Positions 1 to 9,205 of a stretch of 62,134 nucleotides of DNA are shown here, piece by piece (within the stretch, counting starts at the first letter, position 1; every line of letters starts with the position of its first letter). Source of the stretch: Halorhabdus salina (GTDB lineage Archaea; Halobacteriota; Halobacteria; Halobacteriales; Haloarculaceae); NCBI RefSeq assembly GCF_013839425.1, contig NZ_JACDNP010000004.1:263077-325210 (forward strand), in the 5' to 3' direction. The position numbers and the translations under genes were made by a program. The notes under the pieces are model-generated. The model was not told the DNA's origin. It saw nothing but the letters and a program-made list of their open reading frames with translations, and did not search any database.

Positions 1-1
1 G

Positions 2-820
2 ACTCGTGAGAAGGATGCCGAGTTTCTGTGGCTCGATGAATCCATCCCTCGGATTCCGTCGATGGGCGAATCGGAATTCGACCTGCACTTTGATTCGATG
101 GGATTCATGCACACGGCCCACGCCGTCGCCCGCGGCGAACGGCCGCCGGAAGATCTCTTCGAGAAGGTCCGTGCCCGGCGAGCCTACGGGTTCCCCGAAC
201 ACAGCCGCATCATCAACGCCACCGAGAACCACGACGAATCGCGGATCTATCACGAGGCTTCGGCCAACGGCGTCCGCGACGACCCGGCCGCCGCCGAGCG
301 AGGAGCACTGGCGGCGTCGTTCACACTCCCTGGCGTGCCGATGCTGTACTACGGCCAGGAGCGACTCATCGGTGAATACGGCCAGCGCCGTGAAAGCCCG
401 TTCAGCGATCGCGAGGACGAGACCGACGACATCGAAGCCGACCCGTACAAGCGGGCGTTCATGAACTGGGAAGAGTACGACCAAGACCATCTCGGATTCG
501 TCTCGGATCTTGTCGACTTCTATCACGACTCGCCGGTCACGGGCCCGGAAGCGACGCTGGTCCGTGAAGCCTACCGGACTGATGCCAGCGAGGATATCCT
601 GGTGTTTGGCCGGGACGCCGGCGAGGAAAAGCGTGTGGTCGTCGTAAACTTCGGCGCGGAACCCCAGCAGGTCGATCTGCGCGCCGTCGTCGACACGCAC
701 GATCAGTTCTCCGGAGAGGACCTCGGGGTCACAACCGCCGACGACGCGGTGACCGTCGAGGTCGAGACACTCGCTGTCTTCGAGACGCCGACGCTGTTCG
801 ATCAGGGCAACTCCGAGTGA
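2..820 (+). CDS. GH13 alpha-amylase-type hydrolase, C-terminal part (cut by window edge)
   Basis: The frame is open from the first bases of the window, so the true start lies upstream and only about 272 C-terminal residues are visible. They cover the end of the GH13 catalytic barrel. The acid/base Glu lies in LDESIP and the transition-state Asp in ENHDES, followed by LPGVPMLYYGQE and a C-terminal beta domain. The nucleophile segment is outside the window. The visible part is nearly the same, residue for residue and largely base for base, as the C-terminal part of the complete GH13 gene at 15885-18167 on the other strand, so this is a recent duplicate. No signal peptide can be judged. The role is probably intracellular alpha-glucan or maltodextrin hydrolysis; exact specificity is unknown. 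Confidence 0.9.
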   Translation, partial: TREKDAEFLWLDESIPRIPSMGESEFDLHFDSMGFMHTAHAVARGERPPEDLFEKVRARRAYGFPEHSRIINATENHDESRIYHEASANGVRDDPAAAERGALAASFTLPGVPMLYYGQERLIGEYGQRRESPFSDREDETDDIEADPYKRAFMNWEEYDQDHLGFVSDLVDFYHDSPVTGPEATLVREAYRTDASEDILVFGRDAGEEKRVVVVNFGAEPQQVDLRAVVDTHDQFSGEDLGVTTADDAVTVEVETLAVFETPTLFDQGNSE

Positions 821-913
821 AGTCGTCAGCTGAGTGGCTTGCAGTCCGGTGACTCTTCGGTGCGTAGCGCGAATCCACACGATCGGTCCCGAAAACCGGG
901 TGAGTATCGACTG

Positions 914-1015
914 TACGCGTCCAGCAGGTACTCCCGGACCATCCGGCGAGTGTGATAATAGGGCCGGTGAACGCGATCGTCTGGCCCAACACATCGAGCC
1001 ACTCCTCACGATCGG
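914..1015 (-). pseudogene. Remnant of alpha-glucan phosphorylase C-terminus
   Basis: On the minus strand this roughly 100-base stretch matches the last 35 or so codons of the intact phosphorylase gene at 20809-22515. REEWLDVLGQTIAF here corresponds to REEWIDVMRQTIAF there. One G is missing from the GGGG run near 960, which shifts the frame so that the terminal YYHTRRM...LLDAY segment is read out of phase. Homology stops abruptly at about 1015. The rest of the 821-1223 gap shows nothing I recognise. The fragment indicates that this flank once carried a second GH13-glgP arrangement. Confidence 0.75.
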
Positions 1016-1223
1016 GAGTTCGTCGGGGCAACCGAACGGTTCGATTCGCCAGAACAGCCGTTACGAGTGGGCGACGTCCCCACGGCAGCAACTCGGAAGG
1101 CTGTTGGCAGGATGAGACACGCCGATTCGCACAGGGAGAAAGTCAATGAGGGGGAAGCACTGTGGCAAGCGTGCACGTGAGGCAGCTACGTACCAAGAGC
1201 ATTGAACGCACGGCCCGGTTCGG

Positions 1224-2828
1224 TTATGGCTGTTGGTCCGAGAGACGCCAGACGTATGTGTGTCCGTCGAGGTCGATCCCGTCGATCGTGCGTGACTCCG
1301 TCGTCACGTTGGTGTACGTGGACAGGGCCCGGTCCCCGTGGGTTCGCGTCGAGACGAAGACGCCATTGTCAGCCCGGTAAGTCGGTTGTTCGGTGAACAA
1401 CGCCGGATTACGAGTTCGGGTCTCGATCATCTCCTGAAGGCCGGTCCAGATCGTGTGGGCGTCTGGGTCGTCGCCGGTCATCGCGGCTACCTTGCGCTCT
1501 TCGTCGAAGGGGCCGCGATGGAGGTAGCGACTGTCGTCGTAGCCGAGTTTCTCGTTCATCTCCTCGAAGAACCGCCGATCGTTCGACATCCCGATCTCGT
1601 CACCGTAATAGATAATCGGCGTTCCCTCGACGGAAAACAAAAGCGAGTACGCGAGCAGGACGCGATCGGGATCTGTCTCGAGAAGGTCGTACAGCCGCCC
1701 GGAGATCCCCTCACCGTCACGGAAGTCCCAATCGTCGGCCCGGCGGTACTCGTCGTTGAGGAGGTGGCGCTCATCCGGGCTGACGAACTCCAAGGTCAAC
1801 TCGTCGTGGACACGCAAGAACGTGAACCACTGGGCGGTATCGGGGACGTCAAGCCTCTCTAAGCGGTCAAGCTCGTCGGTGATATAGGTCGGATCGTTCT
1901 CAGCGAGCGCCAGGAAGAACGTCGGCATAATTGGAAAATTATACGCGACATGACACTCGTCGCCGTTGCCGAAGTAATCGACGACATCGGACGGTTCCTG
2001 ATTCGCCTCGGCGATCATGAGTGTGCCCTCCGAAACGTAATCGAAGGCCGCCCGGAAGAGTTGCAAGATCGCGTGTGTCTGGGGGAGGTTCTCACAGTTT
2101 GTCCCCTCGCGCTTCCAGAGGAAGGGCGCGGCATCCATCCGGAACCCGTCGACGCCCGCCACTTGCCAGCGGGTCAGGATCCGGATCATATCGATCAGGA
2201 CTGCTGGATTCTCGTAGTTGAGGTCCGGTTGGACGTCGTAGAACCGGTGGAAGTAGTAATCGTCCGTGGGTTCGTTGTACGTCCAGTTCGAATCCGAGAC
2301 GCCTTTCAAGAGCAGGCGTGTCTCCGCGTATTTCTCGGTACCGTCGTTCCAGAGATAGTAGTCACGGTAGTCGGCATCTGGGCTTTCGCGAGCATTTTGA
2401 AACCACGGGTGCTGGTCAGACGTGTGGTTGATCGGGACATCAAACACTACCTTGATATCGCGGTTGTGAGCCGCCTCGACGAACTCGAGGAACGCCTCGG
2501 TCCCGCCGAGTTCGTTCCGGACGCTAGAGAAGTCAGCGACGTCGAATCCCTGGTCGACCATCGGCGATTCGAGGACTGGCAACAGCCAGACGACCGTCAC
2601 GCCCAACTCTTCGAGATACTCGAGTCGCTCGATCAGCCCGTGAAAATCGTCGGCGAACAAATCCACATACAGCGAGTAGACGACGCCGGTTTGATACCAG
2701 TCGGTCTCTGAGGGAACGTACGTAGTCTGTTCGCTGCGTTCCTCGAGTAATTCGAGGAGCGTTGCTTTCCTGTCTGGATACGCCGTCCCATAGATGTCTT
2801 CCCACAGCGTTTCGATTGTGTCTGTCAT
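1224..2828 (-). CDS. GH13 enzyme, trehalose synthase-like (534 aa)
   Basis: A GH13 glucanohydrolase/transferase most like trehalose synthase (maltose alpha-D-glucosyltransferase, GH13_16). Family hallmarks are DYRDYYLW, the SNWTY segment, GTNCENLP, VDYFGNGDECH and IIYYGDEIGM. Catalytic residues are D232 (GFRMDAAPF), E274 (IAEANQ) and D342 (RVHDELT). Trehalose synthases usually have N, not V, before that last HD. The stretch DSRYLHRGP also recalls amylosucrases, so transfer specificity is uncertain. The chosen ATG at 2828 has GGAGTG about 8 bases upstream; a longer open frame exists but its N-terminal extension is not protein-like. There is no signal peptide, so it should be cytoplasmic. It lies between the left GH13 fragment and the ABC transporter operon, consistent with maltose, trehalose or sucrose interconversion. 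Confidence 0.85.
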   Translation of the reverse strand: MTDTIETLWEDIYGTAYPDRKATLLELLEERSEQTTYVPSETDWYQTGVVYSLYVDLFADDFHGLIERLEYLEELGVTVVWLLPVLESPMVDQGFDVADFSSVRNELGGTEAFLEFVEAAHNRDIKVVFDVPINHTSDQHPWFQNARESPDADYRDYYLWNDGTEKYAETRLLLKGVSDSNWTYNEPTDDYYFHRFYDVQPDLNYENPAVLIDMIRILTRWQVAGVDGFRMDAAPFLWKREGTNCENLPQTHAILQLFRAAFDYVSEGTLMIAEANQEPSDVVDYFGNGDECHVAYNFPIMPTFFLALAENDPTYITDELDRLERLDVPDTAQWFTFLRVHDELTLEFVSPDERHLLNDEYRRADDWDFRDGEGISGRLYDLLETDPDRVLLAYSLLFSVEGTPIIYYGDEIGMSNDRRFFEEMNEKLGYDDSRYLHRGPFDEERKVAAMTGDDPDAHTIWTGLQEMIETRTRNPALFTEQPTYRADNGVFVSTRTHGDRALSTYTNVTTESRTIDGIDLDGHTYVWRLSDQQP

Positions 2829-3010
2829 CGTAATCACTCCGTTCGCGGCGTCCCGCACGGGGGTGGCTCCGCAATACGTCACGATGTGAGAGGTACGTAC
2901 AAAGGTTCGCCGGTCGAGTCCCGACAGTTTCGAGGAGAGACTCATTCGAGAGTCCGCCTGCGATCGTGTCCGTGCCGACATTTAACTCCGCCTACCCGAA
3001 AGAGGACGTA

Positions 3011-3601
3011 ATGAGCGACTCGACACAGCCGGGTCGGGACAACGGATTGCCCAACAGGACTCGTGCGCATCGGGGGGGAGGACGCAGTCCACGACGTGGG
3101 CCGCCCGGTCGAGAGACGAGCGCGGCCACGTCCAACTATCGCCGCGAGTTTCTGGCGATTGGGAACCGGACAGGAAGCCAGAAGGGGCAGATCGGAGTGT
3201 TACTGGCCGATATCGGTCGGATCACCGCTGAGGTCGGAATCCTCACACTTCCGGTGATGCTGTACCTCCCAGTCGCCCCGGTCCGGGAACCCCCTGCCCT
3301 GTTCGAAACGTGGATTGTGGCCCTGCTGACGATGATCGTCGGCGGCACGCTCCTCAGGAGTGGCTGGATCTCGCCACCGTTCACCAACGCTCCAGGGTGG
3401 GCTCGCTTGTTTCCCACGCTACTCGTGCTCAGACTGCTCTACTTTAATGGCACCCTCCTCGTGGCAGTCCACAGTGGGAGTGTCGTCGCTGGCCAAACAG
3501 GGATGGTGGGGGCTGGACTGCTGTGGTCGCTCGGTGTCAGCGGAACGGCGACATTGCTATTCCCCCGTGTGGTCGATACGTGGATGGCTGGCACAGGGTA
3601 A
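3011..3601 (+). CDS. Hypothetical membrane protein
   Basis: A 196-residue protein I do not recognise. A basic, low-complexity N-terminal 60 residues (RT, RGGGRSPRRG) precedes about four hydrophobic segments: roughly residues 75-95, 100-120, 130-150 and 160-180. The ATG at 3011 is preceded by a GAGG element and is preferred over an in-frame ATG at 2966. It is divergent from the trehalose synthase-like gene and shares the 2829-3010 promoter region with it. No transport or enzyme motif is visible. Function unknown. Confidence 0.6.
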   Translation: MSDSTQPGRDNGLPNRTRAHRGGGRSPRRGPPGRETSAATSNYRREFLAIGNRTGSQKGQIGVLLADIGRITAEVGILTLPVMLYLPVAPVREPPALFETWIVALLTMIVGGTLLRSGWISPPFTNAPGWARLFPTLLVLRLLYFNGTLLVAVHSGSVVAGQTGMVGAGLLWSLGVSGTATLLFPRVVDTWMAGTG

Positions 3602-3639
3602 TGCGATCGATCCGATAAACAATTGGGGAGTTACGTGAA

Positions 3640-4010
3640 ATACCTCGGGGACAAGCCCCGAGGCTTCGCCGTTTAGGACCGCACTGCACCAGCAGGCGAA
3701 TTTGATTCCCCCCGACCTTCTCCGTGAGGAGGCGACTGGAATTAACACCCGAACGCACGATGCGTCCGTGAGGGGCGGTCGCTCCACCACGACCCGTTGA
3801 AACTCCCGTCGCACCGCCAGTGGCGGGACTCCGACTGCGTCTTGTGGCTATGTCCGTACAGAGAGCGATCGACGCCAATGTTCTTGGACCCCATGGAAGG
3901 AACGCCCACTGTGTTCGCGGCAGAGAGGAACAACCGTGTGCCAATGAGAGAGATCGGCGACGACGAAGTGACGGGAAATAGGGCCAAGACGTTCTCCGCG
4001 GTAGTGTGAA
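3640..4010 (-). mobile_element. Probable degenerate IS200/IS605-family right end
   Basis: A perfect hairpin (arms CCTCGGGG at 3643-3650 and CCCCGAGG at 3656-3663) resembles the right-end hairpin of haloarchaeal IS200/IS605/IS1341 elements. The minus-strand sequence behind it (about 3670-4010) has broken frames that look like the 3' part of a transposase gene, but no frame is intact and no conserved TnpB motif survives. The rest of the 3602-4227 gap is this remnant plus the promoter of the next operon. Assignment is by hairpin type and position and should be treated as tentative. Confidence 0.4.
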
Positions 4011-4163
4011 ACTCGTGTATGGCACCTAGAGAGACGCCCAGATCGCCTGGAGCCCCTATTGTCGGTGACGGGACACGAGTCAACAGAGCTGCAAAACAAC
4101 GCTGTGAATCGGTGAGTACCGCATCGTGTCACAAAAGGATGTTATTTGTCGGGAGTGAGAGGG

Positions 4164-4227
4164 TTTTACAACGACTGTAGTTATATTAGGGGAACATTTA
4201 AGTGATCATAGAACACTGGCATAAAAT
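4164..4227 (+). promoter_or_regulatory. Promoter region of the MalEFGK-type ABC operon
   Basis: This AT-rich block stands out from the GC-rich surroundings. ATTTAAG at 4195-4201 lies about 27 bases before the ATG at 4228, which fits a leaderless haloarchaeal promoter. TTACAA at 4166-4171 equals the half-site of the palindrome upstream of trmB (12021-12040) and sits about 25 bases upstream of the TATA-like element. Control by the neighbouring TrmB protein is inference. Confidence 0.45.
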
Positions 4228-5709
4228 ATGCCCAACGGCAACAAAGACAGTTCGTCGAACGTGTCCCGACGGCGGTTCATCCAGGCTGCTGGCGCAGCAG
4301 GCGTGACAGCGGGTCTCGCAGGGTGTGGCGGTGGAGACACCACGACAGACAGCGGGGGCGAAACGACCGGTGACGACCAAACCGACGGAGGCATCACGAC
4401 TGGTACGGCCGACGGTGACGAGATCGGCGGGAAAGTCTCGGTGTTCGCGGGGAAGGTGTGGGAACAGAACGAAGAGAAGTTCACAAAAGTCCTCCACGAG
4501 CAGGGCGTTCCGGATTCCGTCGACATCCAACTCAACTCCGCTGCCCAACAGACGGGAAGCAAACAGCAGCGGCTCAGAACACAAATCAACGCAGAGTCGA
4601 AAGACCCTGATCTCGTGTTGACCGACAACGGGTGGACGATTCCGTTCATCGTCCGGGGCGACCTCGTCAACCTGACCGATGCGATGAGCGACGAGTTCAT
4701 CTCACAGGTGAGAGAAGAAGGCGTCCAGTCGATGATACAGACGGGGGAACATCCAAGCACGGGTGATTTGTACTCGATCCCCGTCTTCCCGGACTTCCCG
4801 ACCGTGCAGTATCGGAAGGACCTCTTCAAAGAGGTCGGCTACACCGAGTCCGACTTCCAGCAGTGGCAGTCGAACCCGATCGGCTGGGGCAAGTTCTCAA
4901 GTATCGTCGCAGAAGCTAAGCAGGCCAGCGATGTGGATTACGGCCACGTTTGGCAGGGCAAAAACTACGGCGGACTGTCGTGTTGTACGTTCAATGAATT
5001 CCTGACGAGCATGGGTGGGTCCTTCTTCGGCGGCGAGGACAACCTCTTCGGGCCGGTCGGCGATCGACCGGTCACGATCGGAGACGAGAAAGCCATCGAC
5101 GGTATCGAACTAGCGCGCGATCTGATCTACGGCGAGGGCGAATCGCCGATGGACGTCAAGGGTGTTTCGCCCAAGGAGGTCGGTGGATGGATCGAACCCG
5201 ACACGAAGAGTATCTTCGAAGCCCGGAACGCCGTCACCCAGCGCAACTGGACGTACGCCATCGGTGGTGCAGCGGACAAGTTCGACGGAACGGACGCAGA
5301 ACTCGGTGTGATGCCACTGCCGAAAGGGCCCAACGGCTCCTGGCACGCCCAAGGTGGCTGGATCCTCTCGATGAACCCGTACAGCGACAACAAAGCTGCA
5401 GCCAAGGAAGTTATCAAAGCCTGGTGGAGCGACGCGATGCACAAAAAGCAACTCGACGTCGCAAACTACATGCCGCCGAAGCCGTCGCTGTACGATTACG
5501 TCAAGGAACACCCGACCTACGGGCCGTACTTCAAACCCCTCAATTACGCCGCCGAGAACCTCATGCCGCGGCCGACGACGTCCGTCTGGCCCACGCAGTC
5601 GACCATCATCTCGAAGCAAGTCAACGCCGCACTCACGAAAAAGAAATCGGCAGCCGACGCGGCCCAGCAATTGGAAACCAAGATCAAGGCTATCGAGGAG
5701 CAGGCCTAG
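4228..5709 (+). CDS. Sugar ABC transporter substrate-binding lipoprotein (MalE-like)
   Basis: A 493-residue extracellular solute-binding protein of the SBP_bac_1 type that captures sugar for the permeases encoded just downstream. The N-terminus is a Tat lipoprotein signal: SRRRFIQ, a hydrophobic stretch, then the lipobox LAGC with Cys about residue 33, followed by an acidic Thr/Gly linker typical of haloarchaeal surface lipoproteins. Later landmarks include VFPDFPTVQYRKDLF (hinge region of this fold) and AQGGWILSMNPYS. It is separated from the permease genes by about 240 bases containing two stem-loops, an arrangement often linked to higher expression of the binding protein. Substrate is unknown; the adjacent GH32 and sucrose-type GH13 genes suggest sucrose or fructo-/malto-oligosaccharides. 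Confidence 0.88.
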   Translation: MPNGNKDSSSNVSRRRFIQAAGAAGVTAGLAGCGGGDTTTDSGGETTGDDQTDGGITTGTADGDEIGGKVSVFAGKVWEQNEEKFTKVLHEQGVPDSVDIQLNSAAQQTGSKQQRLRTQINAESKDPDLVLTDNGWTIPFIVRGDLVNLTDAMSDEFISQVREEGVQSMIQTGEHPSTGDLYSIPVFPDFPTVQYRKDLFKEVGYTESDFQQWQSNPIGWGKFSSIVAEAKQASDVDYGHVWQGKNYGGLSCCTFNEFLTSMGGSFFGGEDNLFGPVGDRPVTIGDEKAIDGIELARDLIYGEGESPMDVKGVSPKEVGGWIEPDTKSIFEARNAVTQRNWTYAIGGAADKFDGTDAELGVMPLPKGPNGSWHAQGGWILSMNPYSDNKAAAKEVIKAWWSDAMHKKQLDVANYMPPKPSLYDYVKEHPTYGPYFKPLNYAAENLMPRPTTSVWPTQSTIISKQVNAALTKKKSAADAAQQLETKIKAIEEQA

Positions 5710-5766
5710 GAAAGACCGCGTCGAAAGCCAGTTCGGCTGGAACGGACACCGACCAAACCCGATGGT

Positions 5767-5818
5767 GTACCTGTAGTGGGGCAGGTACCAGCGAACGACG
5801 GATACCCGTTCCAACGGG
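5767..5818 (+). terminator. Two stem-loops downstream of the binding-protein gene
   Basis: Hairpin one has arms GTACCTG (5767-5773) and CAGGTAC (5782-5788). Hairpin two has arms CCCGTT (5805-5810) and AACGGG (5813-5818). Both lie in the space between the binding-protein gene and the permease genes. They could attenuate read-through or protect the upstream mRNA 3' end; no U-run follows. Confidence 0.4.
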
Positions 5819-5973
5819 CATCTCGTCGACACGTTGGTCGGTCTGGACCGAGCCCGTTGGCAAGTAGGGATAAGCCAAAGACAAGACGCACATTCAAACG
5901 AACCACAATATTCAAATGATAGACTTGAGGACGATCGAACGTATGGTTGAGTGGCAATTACACGCAAACGCCA

Positions 5974-6990
5974 ATGGAAGTGCCCCGACCCATGGGAGTT
6001 GAGCGAACACAGTCGGCGGGGAGGAGTAGCATCGTCTCGCGCCTGGCGACGTGGACGGAAAACCTGAGCGAGCAAACTTACGCGTTGTTATTGCTGGCTC
6101 CAGGATTTCTCATCTTGCTCCTGTTCGCCTTCTGGCCGCTAGCATCGTCGTTCAGGATGTCGTTCTTCGAGGACGTCATCGTCGGCCCGGAGAGTCTCGG
6201 CGGGTTCGTCGGGCTCGAGAATTACGTCAGTTTGCTCACCGACTCGAACCCCTTCGCGACGTTGACGTTCCTGGATCCGGCAATGGAAACACCGATCCTT
6301 CAGCAGGCACTCATCCTGACGCTGTTGTTCGCGATTATCAGCGTCGCCGGGGAGACCCTGCTTGGGTTCGCGTACGCGATGTTGATGAAGGCGGAGTACC
6401 GTGGCCAGCGACTCGTCCGCGTACTGATTATTATCCCGTGGGCCATTCCGATCGTCATCCAGGGGATGATATTCTTCCTGCTGTTCCGGCCCGGGTACGG
6501 GTTGTTGACCGGCCCGCTACATCAACTGGGCATCTTCTCACAGTTACCACTGGGAGATGCGTTCAGTGGCTTTGTCATCGTCACGGTAGCCGACATCTGG
6601 AAGACGTCGGCGTTCATGGCATTGTTGATCCTGGCCGGGATGGAGAGTGTCAATCAGGACCTGTATGAGGTAGCCGACGTTATGGGCGCCTCAACCTGGC
6701 AGCGGTTCCGGTACATCACGTTCCCGCTGGTCTTCCCCGCGCTCATGGTCGCGATGCTGTTCCGGACGATGGGAGCACTCCGCGTGTACGGGATCATAGA
6801 ATCCACCGGAGTCGGCTGTTCGACGGTTCCATCGATGACGTGTCTGGTGACGGAATTCACCTTCGGATCGACAACGCTGTACGGATCAGCGGCAGCGGTG
6901 AGCGTCCTCATCGCCATCACAGTCGGCGTGTTCATCTCCGTATACTTGCTGTTTATCCGATACAGCAACCAGAGCCTGGGGTTGACATAG
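5974..6990 (+). CDS. Sugar ABC transporter permease (MalF-like)
   Basis: An inner-membrane permease subunit of a carbohydrate ABC importer (CUT1 type), about 338 residues with six predicted membrane segments, the first being YALLLLAPGFLILLLFAF. The cytoplasmic EAA loop that docks the ATPase is EVADVMGASTWQRFRYI. Start choice is uncertain: ATG 5974 is used here, while TTG 5947 is closer to a TATA-like CAATATTCAAA at 5906-5915 and ATG 5992 is also possible. The stop is followed after one base by the MalG-like gene, so the two are co-transcribed and probably form the heterodimeric channel. Confidence 0.85.
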   Translation: MEVPRPMGVERTQSAGRSSIVSRLATWTENLSEQTYALLLLAPGFLILLLFAFWPLASSFRMSFFEDVIVGPESLGGFVGLENYVSLLTDSNPFATLTFLDPAMETPILQQALILTLLFAIISVAGETLLGFAYAMLMKAEYRGQRLVRVLIIIPWAIPIVIQGMIFFLLFRPGYGLLTGPLHQLGIFSQLPLGDAFSGFVIVTVADIWKTSAFMALLILAGMESVNQDLYEVADVMGASTWQRFRYITFPLVFPALMVAMLFRTMGALRVYGIIESTGVGCSTVPSMTCLVTEFTFGSTTLYGSAAAVSVLIAITVGVFISVYLLFIRYSNQSLGLT

Positions 6991-6991
6991 C

Positions 6992-7951
6992 ATGAGTATC
7001 GACGCACAAGACCACGACGACGCAGAAACGCTCGATGATCAGGACGAAGAGTCGAAAAATCGAGTCCAGGCGTGGGCCGCCGACTGGATACGCAATCCAC
7101 AGAAGGCCTACGCAGTGATGGGCGTATTCATGGGTGGCGTCTTGCTGGCGACGACGTTGTTCCCATTGTACTGGCTGTTTGCGGTCGCGATGGCGCCGCC
7201 AGGCCAGACGAACATCCCGCTGATTCCCACGGAGATCGACTTGTACGCTTTCGTCGACATTTTCCAACAGGTGCCGTTCGCACGGTACATGTTTAACAGT
7301 CTGTTCTACGCGACCACAGTCACCGTTGTCGTGATTATCGTCGCGAGCCTGGCGGGATACGCGTTCGGTCGCCTGAACTTCCGGGGCAAACTCCCGCTGT
7401 TGTTCTCACTACTGGTATTAAGCTGGTTCCCGCCGGCGACGCTGTTCTTGCCGTTGTTCCGGGCATTCAACCAGCAGGTGAAGATGCTCGGCCTCTTCAT
7501 GCTCCCGGCGGAGATATACGGGACCCCAGGAGCAGTTATCGCCCCGCTCAGTGCGTTCACAATGCCGCTTGCGGTCTTCATCCTTATGACCTTCTACGCG
7601 CAGATTCCCGACGGCCTCGAAGACGCCGCCAGAGTCGAAGGATCGACCCGAATCGGGGCGCTATTCAGGGTTATCATGCCGTTGTCGGCACCTGGAGTCG
7701 CCACAGCCGGCATCCTGACCTTCATCACCGTGTACACGGAGTTTTTCTTCTCGTTCCTCATGACCGGCGATGCGGCCAGCGAGTGGGCACCGATCGTCAA
7801 CGGCGTCCTTGCCTTCCAGTCGCGGTACACCGTTCGGTACGACCTACAGGCCGCAGCGAGCCTCGTTGCGATCGTGCCGGTCGCGATCCTCGTCGTCCTC
7901 GCACAGGACAAAATTGTAAGCGGACTGACGCAAGGAGCACTCAAGGAGTAA
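6992..7951 (+). CDS. Sugar ABC transporter permease (MalG-like)
   Basis: The second permease subunit, 319 residues, with a hydrophilic acidic N-terminus and six membrane segments beginning near residue 40. The EAA motif is EDAARVEGSTRIGALFRVI, which contacts the ATP-binding subunit. The ATG follows the MalF-like stop by one base, and the ATPase gene starts 8 bases after its own stop, so this is a tight operon. Together with the MalF-like protein it should form the translocation pore for the sugar delivered by the lipoprotein at 4228. Confidence 0.88.
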   Translation: MSIDAQDHDDAETLDDQDEESKNRVQAWAADWIRNPQKAYAVMGVFMGGVLLATTLFPLYWLFAVAMAPPGQTNIPLIPTEIDLYAFVDIFQQVPFARYMFNSLFYATTVTVVVIIVASLAGYAFGRLNFRGKLPLLFSLLVLSWFPPATLFLPLFRAFNQQVKMLGLFMLPAEIYGTPGAVIAPLSAFTMPLAVFILMTFYAQIPDGLEDAARVEGSTRIGALFRVIMPLSAPGVATAGILTFITVYTEFFFSFLMTGDAASEWAPIVNGVLAFQSRYTVRYDLQAAASLVAIVPVAILVVLAQDKIVSGLTQGALKE

Positions 7952-7958
7952 ACTAACG

Positions 7959-9149
7959 ATGGCACGAGTTAAACTCGACGACGTATCGAAATCATACGAG
8001 GACGTAGTGGCAGTCAACAACATGAATCTCGATCTGGCGGACGGCGAGTTCATCACGCTCGTCGGTCCATCCGGCTGTGGGAAATCGACGACACTCGAGA
8101 CGGTCGCCGGGCTCACCAAGCCGACGTCAGGGACTATCCATATCGGCGAAAAGGAGGTCACGAACCTCCCGCCAAAGGACCGTGGGATCGCGATGGTGTT
8201 CCAGAACATCGCGCTATTTCCCCACATGGACGTCTATGACAACATCTCCTTTGGCCTCCGACTTCGTGATTTCCCGAAAGACGAAATAGACGAGCGCGTC
8301 GAAGAGGCAGCCGAAGTTGTCGAACTGGAGGGAATGCTCGATCGGATGCCCGACGAGCTGTCCGGCGGCCAGCGTCAGCGCGTTGCGATTGCCCGGTCGA
8401 TCGTCCGGGACCCGGACGTATTCCTGATGGACGAGCCGCTGGCGAACCTGGATGCCAAACTCCGAGTCAACATGCGGACCGAACTCCAGCGGCTGCACAA
8501 GCAATTGGAGACGACGATCATCTACGTCACCCACAACCAGGCCGAAGCAATGACGATGTCCGATCGGATCGCCGTCATCAATGGGGGCGAGCTCCAACAG
8601 ATTGCCCCGCCGCTGACCTGTTACAACAAGCCGTCCAACCGGTTTGTCGCGGGATTCATCGGCTCGCCGTCGATGAACTTCACTCCCGCGACAGTTCGAG
8701 AGGGCGACCTGCAGGCCGACGGGTACTCCCTGTCGTACGATACGGCCGCCGTCGAAGGCCTCGCTTCCCGCGAGGCGGTCGAAATCGGAATCCGTCCCGA
8801 AGATATCTATCTCGTTGAAAACGAGTCAGAAGCGGCCGAGCCGAGTACCCGCGTAGAAGTTGTCACCGACGTGCTCGAACCGATGGGCGACGAGATTTTC
8901 GTCTATCTCAAGCCGGTCGAAGCCGGAGCCGAAGACGGGATGGGGAGCGTCGAAGAGCGTGAGGGCCTGTTGATGAGTGTCGATCCAGCGACCGACATCA
9001 CCGAAGACCAAACGGTCGAGATTGTCTTCGACCGTGCCCGGCTCCACCTCTTCGACATGGAGAACGGCAACGCGATCTCGCACGGAGTGATCCAGGGTGC
9101 AATGATGGATACCGGACCCGGCGAAGACGAAGCACAAGCCGACGACTAA
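7959..9149 (+). CDS. Sugar ABC transporter ATP-binding protein (MalK/UgpC-like)
   Basis: A 396-residue ATPase that powers sugar import. Walker A is GPSGCGKSTT (about residues 36-45), the signature is LSGGQRQRVAIARS, Walker B is VFLMDEPL and the switch His is in VTHNQAEA. After the nucleotide-binding domain (to about residue 235) comes a TOBE/MalK-type regulatory domain with IGIRPEDIYL, typical of CUT1 ATPases that can serve more than one transporter. A GGAG lies about 11 bases before the ATG. The protein ends in an acidic tail. It closes the operon and converges with the GH32 gene. Confidence 0.92.
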   Translation: MARVKLDDVSKSYEDVVAVNNMNLDLADGEFITLVGPSGCGKSTTLETVAGLTKPTSGTIHIGEKEVTNLPPKDRGIAMVFQNIALFPHMDVYDNISFGLRLRDFPKDEIDERVEEAAEVVELEGMLDRMPDELSGGQRQRVAIARSIVRDPDVFLMDEPLANLDAKLRVNMRTELQRLHKQLETTIIYVTHNQAEAMTMSDRIAVINGGELQQIAPPLTCYNKPSNRFVAGFIGSPSMNFTPATVREGDLQADGYSLSYDTAAVEGLASREAVEIGIRPEDIYLVENESEAAEPSTRVEVVTDVLEPMGDEIFVYLKPVEAGAEDGMGSVEEREGLLMSVDPATDITEDQTVEIVFDRARLHLFDMENGNAISHGVIQGAMMDTGPGEDEAQADD

Positions 9150-9205
9150 TCGAGGGCCTCTTTTCGGATCGATAGCCAGGCCGAACCGATCGTCTGACGT
9201 CTGGC

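Noticed and set aside
4206-6075. Minus-strand frames over the binding-protein gene
   Set aside because: Ser/Cys/Arg-rich translations with no family motif; shadows of the plus-strand gene.
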